Source: Microbispora rosea
GTDB lineage: Bacteria > Actinomycetota > Actinomycetes > Streptosporangiales > Streptosporangiaceae
Assembly (NCBI RefSeq): GCF_900156315.1
Contig: NZ_FTNI01000018.1
Coordinates: 124,001-188,000 of the forward strand
Reading direction: 5' to 3'
Length of the DNA: 64,000 nucleotides
Under the pieces are notes generated by a model. It saw nothing but the letters and a program-made list of their open reading frames with translations, was not told where the DNA came from and ran no database searches. Of this stretch, positions 58,581-64,000 are shown piece by piece. The position numbers and the translations under genes were made by a program. Numbering within the stretch: position 1 is the stretch's first letter; the number at the start of each line of letters is the position of its first letter.

Positions 58581-60311
58581 CTAACGGGCCGTGAGGGTCC
58601 AGAGGTGGTCGGCGGTGCCGTTGTCCTCCCACTGGAGGACCTGGGCGCCGGAGGACGTGCTCATGCCGTTGACGCCGAGCAGCAGATTGCTGTTGTAGTT
58701 GCGGATCTTGTAGTGGCCGCTCCCGTCCGGGATGAACGACCACAGGTGGTCGGAGGTGCCGTTGTCGCCCCAGATCAGGGCCGTCCCGCCGTTGCTGGTG
58801 CTCATGTTGGTGATGCCGAGCAGCAGCCCGCTCGCCCTGTTGACGATCTTGTAGAGGCCGGAGCCGCTGTCGACGAGGGTCCAGGTCTGGGTGGTGCTGG
58901 ACGAGGGAGTGGCCTGGTCGACCAGGGTGCCCTGGTTGGTGCCGGAGTTCTGCGTGTCCAGGGCGAGGCCGCTGTTCACGTTCTTGATCTGGTAGGTCCC
59001 GGCCAGCGAGGTTCCGGGGTTGCCGCCGCCGCTGCCCGGAGTGACGACCACGTGGTATCCGTAGGTGGCGTTCATCGCCGGGATGGGCACGGTGACGGAG
59101 CCGTTGTTCACGGTGTAGTCGGACTCGGCCAGCGTGCTGGGCCCGGAGACGGCCACGGTACGCCCGCGCGAGGGGGTGTACTCGACCTTCACATGGACGG
59201 TCCCGCCGAAGGAGCCGAGCCCGTTGATCGCGACGGCGCTGTCGCCGGAGCCGCCTCCGAGGATGACGCTGAGCTGGTTGCCCGCGCTGTTCATCGCCGC
59301 GGCGCCGTCGATGCCGGTCTGCGCGGGCGGGGTCGTCGTCACCATGTTGCCGCTCATGTCGGCGTACCACTTGTAGAGCCAGTACGCGCCGTTGGGCGAG
59401 CCGCCCCGGCCGGTGAGCAGGTCGCCGAGCGTGCCCGACTGGTTCCAGAACGCCAGTTCGGCGTCGTGGACGCCCAGCCGCTCGAACTTGGCGATGTAAC
59501 CGACCAGGGCGCCGGGGATGCCGACCTCGGACGGGGCGGCGTACTCCTCGATGGCGATCGGACGCGGGCTGATGCCGTACTTCTTCTCGAGGTTGACGAC
59601 CGTCGCGATGTCACCGGCGATCTTCGAAGACCTGATCAGCTCGTGCCAGGCGATGATGTCCGGAACGGTGTTGGTCGCGACCGCGTTCCTCAGGAAGTTG
59701 TCCATGTCGCTGATGTTGTCCGAGAAGCTCGGCCCCTGGATCGGGGTCGTCGGGTCCTTGGCCCGCACCTCGCGGTAGGTCCTGGTCCAGAAGTCCTCGT
59801 ACGTGCCGTTGGACGAGTTCCAGGTGTTGTCCGACTCGTTCCACAGCTCGTAGGCGGCCAGGTTGGTGATGCCGGACGCCTTGGTCTGCGCGATCTGCTG
59901 GTCGACCAGGCTGAACCAGTTGCTCCAGCTGAACTGGTACGGCCAGCCCGCGTAGACATCGGACAGCCGGTTCACGACCTTCGCACCGGCCCTGGCCGCC
60001 TTCGGGGCGACGGTCAGGATGTCACCGGTCGGCTGCTGCTTGCCGCCCTGAGGCTTCTGGACGAAGGTGTTCGGCTTGATGGCCTGGGCGAGGTTGTCCG
60101 CCGGCGTCGACGCGTCCGCCAGGCCGTACAGCGAGCCGCTGGCCACATGCGTCACCGGACGGAAGGGCTGGTTGGCGTTGACCACCAGGGTGGTCGAGGC
60201 ACTCGCGGCGGCGTGGGCGGGAGCGGCGGCGAGGGTCGCGCCGGCCGCGGTGAGGGCGAGCGAGGTGAGCAGGGCGGCGGCCTGCCCGGCTCTGGGTTTG
60301 GTCGTCTTCAC
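58581..60311 (-). CDS. Secreted clan-A glycoside hydrolase (GH39-like) with ricin-type CBM13
   Basis: The 576-residue enzyme has a signal peptide (1-35) and a TIM-barrel domain (38-345). The acid/base is E159 in AYELWNESDNTW and the nucleophile E255/E256 in PIAIEEYAAPSE, the GH39/GH30-type arrangement. A beta-sandwich domain follows (about 345-430, SVILGGGSGDSAVAINGLG..). A C-terminal ricin-B-type CBM13 (about 437-576) has repeats such as YKIVNRASGLLLGI and YKIRNYNSNLLLGV with the QxW-like DHLW. GTG 60309-60311 has AGGAGAG upstream and leads into the signal peptide. Substrate probably a plant or microbial polysaccharide such as xylan or arabinan; not determined. Confidence 0.85.
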   Translation of the reverse strand: MKTTKPRAGQAAALLTSLALTAAGATLAAAPAHAAASASTTLVVNANQPFRPVTHVASGSLYGLADASTPADNLAQAIKPNTFVQKPQGGKQQPTGDILTVAPKAARAGAKVVNRLSDVYAGWPYQFSWSNWFSLVDQQIAQTKASGITNLAAYELWNESDNTWNSSNGTYEDFWTRTYREVRAKDPTTPIQGPSFSDNISDMDNFLRNAVATNTVPDIIAWHELIRSSKIAGDIATVVNLEKKYGISPRPIAIEEYAAPSEVGIPGALVGYIAKFERLGVHDAELAFWNQSGTLGDLLTGRGGSPNGAYWLYKWYADMSGNMVTTTPPAQTGIDGAAAMNSAGNQLSVILGGGSGDSAVAINGLGSFGGTVHVKVEYTPSRGRTVAVSGPSTLAESDYTVNNGSVTVPIPAMNATYGYHVVVTPGSGGGNPGTSLAGTYQIKNVNSGLALDTQNSGTNQGTLVDQATPSSSTTQTWTLVDSGSGLYKIVNRASGLLLGITNMSTSNGGTALIWGDNGTSDHLWSFIPDGSGHYKIRNYNSNLLLGVNGMSTSSGAQVLQWEDNGTADHLWTLTAR

Positions 60312-60574
60312 TGCGTCTCTCCTGGGGAGTGGTCGGGGGGTGTCCGCGGAGTGGACCGCGAGGGGTGCCGGCCGGCGACGAGGATGGCTCGACGCCCGCC
60401 GGCGGGGGCCGCGTCCACGAGCACTGGCCGGGTAGCTATGGCCGCGGCCCTCGACCGCCCCGGTCAGGGGAGGCGGTAAGACTCGCGGGACATGGGATTC
60501 CCAGGTCGGTGCCTGTGCAGCGGTCACGATGACGTGGCGCGCACAACTCTGGCTGGGCAACTGTGCGCAAAGGT

Positions 60575-60589
60575 TTTCCGAGCCGGAAA
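60575..60589. promoter_or_regulatory. Small inverted repeat upstream of the GH39-like gene
   Basis: TTTCCG-AGC-CGGAAA has perfect 6-bp arms and a 3-bp spacer, about 260 bp upstream of the minus-strand GH39-like start and 41 bp before the LacI remnant. It may be an operator of a former LacI regulator. Weak evidence. Confidence 0.3.
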
Positions 60590-60629
60590 CGTACGATGAA
60601 CTCGTCTGGCCGTCAAGGCTGTTAGCCCG

Positions 60630-60935
60630 ATGAGTTTTCTCCCGAACACGATTGCCCAAGTAGGAAAGCTGCGGACCATGGCCGCAGTAGAAACGGAGAG
60701 CAAAGGATTGCGTGGGTCGGAGCCGGATCGTACGATCATGAAGGCGAGGGCGACGCTGGGCGACGGCGCCGCACTGGCCGGTGTCAGTACGGGAATCCTG
60801 TCGAAGGCTCTCAGCGGAACCGGACGTAGGCCTCCCGAGACGCGCCGGCGGGTCCTCGACGCCGTCCAGAGCCTCGATTCCGGCCCCGACCGACACCATG
60901 ACGGTCGCCGCTCACCAGGATCGACGGCAGTCTGA
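60630..60935 (+). pseudogene. Remnant of a LacI-family regulator
   Basis: A 101-codon frame contains a LacI helix-turn-helix: ATLGDGAALAGVSTGILSKALSGTGRRPPETRRRVLDAVQSLD (about residues 41-83), where intact LacI proteins read VTLADVAALAGVS..VSKALNG. No periplasmic-binding-type ligand domain follows in any frame, and the sequence decays after DSGPDRHHDGRR. It is divergent from the GH39-like gene, so it is the likely former repressor of that enzyme. The rest of the 60312-61119 gap shows no other gene. A short surviving DNA-binding peptide is conceivable but unlikely. Confidence 0.6.
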
Positions 60936-61119
60936 CCGAGATCGGTCGCGTCGCCGCCCTGCGCCTGCATTTCTCCGCGAATGGGAACGGCCGGCGGATC
61001 GCCATCATTCGCGTCCGCCCGATGAATTTCCTCGCAACGGCGCCTCTGTACCTGTAGACGGCCGAAGAACGGTGCGGCCGCTTCCGATGTGACTTGAGGC
61101 GGATAGGAGTGCCGACCAG

Positions 61120-61425
61120 ATGAGCGAGATAGTCGTGGTGCGTTACGAGACACGCGCCGACGCGGCGGGGGAGAACCAGCGGCTGGTGGAGCGCGTGTTC
61201 CGCGAGCTGAACGAGACGGCCCCGGAGGGGCTGCGCTACGGGGCGTTCCGCCTGGCCGACGGCGTCGGCTTCGTGCACGTCGCCCTGATCGAGGGGGACG
61301 ACAACCCGCTCCGGCGGTCGGCGACGTTCGCCGAGTTCCAGCACGGCGCGGCCGGTCGCATGGCCGTCCCGCCGGTCAGTGCCGGCGCCACGCTGGTCGG
61401 CTCCTACCGCCTGTTCCGGTCATGA
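61120..61425 (+). CDS. Small ABM-fold (dimeric alpha/beta barrel) protein
   Basis: The 101-residue protein has the ferredoxin-like alpha+beta pattern of antibiotic-biosynthesis-monooxygenase-type folds (MSEIVVVRYETRADAAGENQRLVERVFRELNETAPEGLRYGAFRLADGVGFVHVALIEGDDNPL). Such proteins act as monooxygenases or small-molecule binders, and many have no known substrate. AGGAG lies 10 bp before ATG 61120. It is followed after 26 bp by the DUF899 gene, so the two form a small operon. No cofactor or clear active-site residue can be named. Confidence 0.65.
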   Translation: MSEIVVVRYETRADAAGENQRLVERVFRELNETAPEGLRYGAFRLADGVGFVHVALIEGDDNPLRRSATFAEFQHGAAGRMAVPPVSAGATLVGSYRLFRS

Positions 61426-61451
61426 CCCGTACGAAGCAGAAGGAGAAGAGG

Positions 61452-62189
61452 ATGACCCTCCCACGGACGGCGTCACGAGACGAGTGGCTGGCGGCGCGCC
61501 TGAAGCTACTGGAGCAGGAGAAGGACGCCATGCGGGCGCAGGACGCCGTCACCGCGCGGCGTCAGGAGCTGCCGATGGTCAGGATGGACAAGGAGTACAT
61601 CTTCGAAGGCCCGGCCGGCATGGCCCGCCTGGTCGACCTTTTCGAGGGCCGCCGTCAGCTCCTCCTGTACCACTTCATGTGGAACGAGGACTGGGAGGAC
61701 GGCTGCCCGAGCTGCTCGTTCGCGGTCGACAACGTGGGCCGACTGGAGCACCTGCACGCCAGTGACACGACATTCGCGCTCGTCTCCCGCGTACCCCTGG
61801 CCAAGATCGAAAGGTGGAAGGCGCGGATGGGCTGGGCCATCCCGTGGTACTCCTCGGCCGGGAGCGACTTCAACTACGACTTCCACGTCACCAACGACGA
61901 GGCCGTCGCGCCGGTGGAGTACAACTACAAGGACAAGGCGACCCTGGAGCGGGAGGGCCTGGGGTACGCGGTACACGGTGACGCCCAGGGCATCAGCGTC
62001 TTCGTTCGCGACGAGGACAGCGTCTTCCACACCTACTCGACGTACGGCCGGGGCGCGGAGGTCATGCTGAGCACCTACCACTACCTCGACCTGACCCCCC
62101 TGGGCCGGCGGCGCCACATCAGCGAGTTCCCTTACCACGACACGTACGACGGCGGGGCGGACCATTCCCACCACGCCCACCATCACTGA
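61452..62189 (+). CDS. DUF899-family thioredoxin-fold protein
   Basis: The 245-residue protein is a DUF899 member with TASRDEWLAARLKLLEQEKDAMRAQD, YHFMWNEDWEDGCPSCSFAVDNVG (CPSC in thioredoxin-like position) and IPWYSSAGSDFNYDFHVTNDE. These proteins have a thioredoxin-like fold; the reaction is not established. ATG 61452 has AGGAGAAGAGG upstream; the frame is open 30 bp earlier but without support. The C-terminus is histidine-rich (DHSHHAHHH), a possible metal-binding tail. A strong terminator hairpin lies 20 bp past the stop. Confidence 0.85.
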   Translation: MTLPRTASRDEWLAARLKLLEQEKDAMRAQDAVTARRQELPMVRMDKEYIFEGPAGMARLVDLFEGRRQLLLYHFMWNEDWEDGCPSCSFAVDNVGRLEHLHASDTTFALVSRVPLAKIERWKARMGWAIPWYSSAGSDFNYDFHVTNDEAVAPVEYNYKDKATLEREGLGYAVHGDAQGISVFVRDEDSVFHTYSTYGRGAEVMLSTYHYLDLTPLGRRRHISEFPYHDTYDGGADHSHHAHHH

Positions 62190-62208
62190 ACAGACGCCGA
62201 CGGCATCT

Positions 62209-62239
62209 CGGGTGACGCCTCGCCAGGGGGCGTCACCCG
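62209..62239 (+). terminator. Hairpin terminator after the DUF899 gene
   Basis: CGGGTGACGCC pairs perfectly with GGCGTCACCCG around a 9-base loop, separating the ABM/DUF899 operon from the next unit. Confidence 0.75.
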
Positions 62240-62265
62240 TCCGTCTCGAACACGGGAGTCCTGGA

Positions 62266-62454
62266 ATGATCGAGTCCCTCACACTCAGGTGGATGCTCGT
62301 CCTCGTGCTCGTGGGCACGGCGGCGTGGTTCCTGATCCGTGGAGTGCGACCCGGCTCAGGTGGGGCGGCGCCGGGCGCCGCGGAAAGGATCTCCCATGTG
62401 GCGCACGCTCTCATGGCTGCGGCGATGGCCACGATGTTCTGGCCGATGGGATGA
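62266..62454 (+). CDS. DUF5134-like membrane fragment
   Basis: This 62-residue product has one hydrophobic helix (residues 9-24, WMLVLVLVGTAAWFLI) and a second (HVAHALMAAAMATMFWP), which match the start of DUF5134 proteins (membrane proteins of about 180 residues). The rest is missing: the frame ends with FWPMG and TGA. The TGA overlaps the ATG of the sigma factor as ATGA, so translation is coupled. It may be a truncated gene kept as a leader for the sigma factor. Confidence 0.5.
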   Translation: MIESLTLRWMLVLVLVGTAAWFLIRGVRPGSGGAAPGAAERISHVAHALMAAAMATMFWPMG

Positions 62455-63467
62455 GTGATCGGACGATGACGCGGACGGCGCCCACGGTGACCGGCACGCC
62501 CGACGAGGAGTTCGTCCGGCGGAGCGAGCCGTTCCGGCGCGAGCTGCTGGCATACTGCTACCGCATGCTCGGGTCGATCCACGACGCCGAGGACGTGCTC
62601 CAGGAGATCTACCTGCAGGCATGGCGCGGCTACGCCCGCTTCGAAGGGCGCTCCTCGATGCGCACCTGGCTGTACCGGATCGCGACCCGGGCGTGTCTCA
62701 AGGCGCTGGAGGGCAACGGCCGGCGCCCGCTGCCGTCCGGCCTGGGTGGCCCGAGCGATCACCCGGACGAGCCGCCGCGCCCCGGGGCGGCGGAGGTGCC
62801 GTGGCTGCAGCCCGCCCCCGACGCGCTGTTCGGCGCGGCCCCGGCCGATCCGGCCGCCGTCGTCGAGGCGAGGCAGACCATGCGGCTCGGGTTCATCGCG
62901 GCGTTGCAGCACCTGTCCGGCCGGCAGCGGGCGGTGCTGATCCTGCGCGACGTGCTGGCCTGGCGGGCAAGCGAGGTCGCCGGCCTGCTCGGCACCACGA
63001 CCGCCGCGGTCAACAGTGCTTTGCAGCGCGCCCGGGCCCAGCTGAGCCAGATCGCCCCCACCCAGGACGGGATCGCGGAACCGGCCGACCCGGCCCGTCG
63101 GGCGCTGCTCGACCGGTACGCCGCCGCGTTCGAGACAGCCGACGTCGGCGTGTTGGCGGGGGTGCTGACCGACGACGCGGTCTGGGAGATGCCGCCGATC
63201 CCCACGTGGTTTGCGGGGAGGGAGACGGTCCTCCGGTTCCTCGCGGCCAGGATCCTGGCCGCGGGGGAGCAGCGGATGATCCCGACGAGCGTGAACGGGC
63301 AGCCGGCGTTCGGGTCCTACTCTCGCGACGGCGACGGCGTGTACCGCGCGCACGCCCTTCAGGTCCTCACCCTCACCGCCGCCGGTGTCGCCCGGGTCGT
63401 CGCTTTCCTCGACGCCGGCCTGTTCGGGCCGTGCGGACTGCCGTTGGCCCTCGACGCCACCGCATAG
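62451..63467 (+). CDS. SigJ/SigX5-type ECF sigma factor with C-terminal SnoaL-like domain
   Basis: The 338-residue protein has ECF regions 2 (LLAYCYRMLGSIHDAEDVLQEIYLQAWRGYARFEGRSSMRTWLYRIATRACL, residues 28-82) and 4 (LSGRQRAVLILRDVLAWRASEVAGLLGTTTAAVNSALQRARAQL, about 158-200). A SnoaL-like NTF2-fold domain follows (about 215-335, RRALLDRYAAAFETADVGVLAGVLTDDAVWEMPP). In this group the C-terminal domain replaces a separate anti-sigma factor. ATG 62451 overlaps the DUF5134-like stop. The promoter and anti-sigma partner are unknown. Confidence 0.87.
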   Translation: MSDRTMTRTAPTVTGTPDEEFVRRSEPFRRELLAYCYRMLGSIHDAEDVLQEIYLQAWRGYARFEGRSSMRTWLYRIATRACLKALEGNGRRPLPSGLGGPSDHPDEPPRPGAAEVPWLQPAPDALFGAAPADPAAVVEARQTMRLGFIAALQHLSGRQRAVLILRDVLAWRASEVAGLLGTTTAAVNSALQRARAQLSQIAPTQDGIAEPADPARRALLDRYAAAFETADVGVLAGVLTDDAVWEMPPIPTWFAGRETVLRFLAARILAAGEQRMIPTSVNGQPAFGSYSRDGDGVYRAHALQVLTLTAAGVARVVAFLDAGLFGPCGLPLALDATA

Positions 63468-63978
63468 AGTCTCCATGGAGGGCATGATCCCTAGAAAACT
63501 ATCGTTACAGTGGTGAAAGTATCGGGCTCCTATCGTTCGGAGTGGTCAACGGCCTCCGGAAACATCGGAGATCTCGCGAGGCGCGAAGCTTTTATATCAA
63601 GGGCATGTCGGCGGTCTCCGCGGGTCATGCCCGGCGGATTTCACGTAACTTTCATCGCCTCCGCAGGCGCCCGCCGCACCGGCGATCGCCCCTGACCAGG
63701 ACCGATCCGTCGAAACGACGCTCTGGCCGGAAGCGGCTTTACGCGCCTCGTTGACAGCTCCGCAGGTTCAGCCCGACACTTTCGCCGTCTGTCCGATAAT
63801 TTCGCCCGCACGAAGGGCCTCGACCACTGTCGATCCGGATCGAAAACCGCGACATGGTCCTCAGGCCGGCGGCCGCGACGACCGGCCAACCTCCGCCGCG
63901 GCGCGCGGTGGCCGTCACCACGGCCGCCGGCATCACGTAGTCCGGCCGCCGTCGGCCCGTTGAGGAGGAAGCGCGTAC
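63468..63978. other. Intergenic region with no recognisable gene
   Basis: These 511 bp contain only short frames without family resemblance on either strand. The last part holds the ribosome site (GGAGGAAGCG) of the gene starting at 63979. No hairpin, palindrome or RNA gene was recognised. Confidence 0.5.
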
Positions 63979-64000
63979 ATGAATCACCTTCCCGTCCGGA
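63979..64000 (+). CDS. Start of a gene running off the right edge
   Basis: ATG 63979 follows a good GGAGGAAGCG ribosome site by about 5 bp. Only seven codons (MNHLPVR) lie in the window, so the product cannot be identified. Confidence 0.4.

Noticed and set aside
57435-60479. Plus-strand frame of about 1000 codons
   Set aside because: Overlaps GT2 in another frame and GH39 antisense; translation is Arg/Gly-rich and without motifs.
1-64000. CRISPR array, tRNA/rRNA, phage or integrase genes
   Set aside because: No regularly spaced repeats, no cloverleaf-like sequence with a TTCGANNC loop, and no integrase or transposase signature were noticed by eye. A tRNAscan and CRISPR search would be decisive.

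Overview
The window is GC-rich DNA with dense genes, many GTG starts, short start/stop overlaps and at least one leaderless promoter. The families present (NarL-type two-component pairs, STAND/NACHT ATPases, LuxR-LAL regulator, SigJ/SigX5-like sigma factor, DUF6510, CBM2/CBM13 glycosidases) point to a filamentous actinomycete, perhaps Streptosporangiales (Nonomuraea/Actinomadura-like). The genus is an inference. I saw no rRNA, tRNA, CRISPR array or intact insertion sequence.

1-8.2 kb: a catabolic cluster. A FAD monooxygenase (cut by the window edge) and a decayed MFS transporter lie divergent from a LysR regulator. Then come a PLP aminotransferase, an intact MFS symporter, a ThDP-dependent decarboxylase-like enzyme and an aldehyde dehydrogenase. 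Transamination, 2-oxo-acid decarboxylation and aldehyde oxidation would turn an imported amino acid into the one-carbon-shorter acid.

8.4-28 kb: a mosaic of envelope and signalling genes. It holds a membrane-anchored NB-ARC/TPR STAND protein, a secreted ricin-like protein, two NarL-type kinase/regulator pairs, a CopC/cupredoxin/membrane-protein copper-type operon, a membrane serine hydrolase, a GH5 mannanase-like enzyme with CBM2, a membrane-embedded NACHT NTPase and a NUDIX hydrolase.

27.9-40.8 kb: the most striking region. Eight copies of a 16-bp palindrome, TGGAC(T/G)-N4-(A/C)GTCCA with at most one mismatch, lie upstream of most transcription units. These units are a zinc-finger/ECF-like fusion; a molybdopterin oxidoreductase, FAD reductase and DUF6510 operon; acetyltransferases; an ECF sigma factor; a quinone-reductase-like enzyme; and a TetR pair in which a TetR-like protein without a DNA-binding domain is translationally coupled to a complete TetR. 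DUF427, a zinc-less DksA-like protein, an MFS exporter and an NhaA-DsbA fusion lie inside the same stretch. I read this as a local TetR-controlled stress or detoxification regulon.

40.9-54 kb: a large LuxR-LAL regulator is divergent from a secreted subtilase with a C-terminal beta-propeller. A HupE/UreJ-like membrane protein and a 1566-residue secreted metallophosphoesterase/propeller protein follow.

54-64 kb: a hypothetical protein, a stand-alone zinc deaminase-fold protein, a broken TetR remnant beside an MFS transporter, a GT2 glycosyltransferase, a GH39-like enzyme with a CBM13-type lectin domain, a LacI remnant, a small ABM-fold protein with a DUF899 protein, and a truncated DUF5134 piece overlapping a SigJ/SigX5-type sigma factor. 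The window ends just inside another gene.
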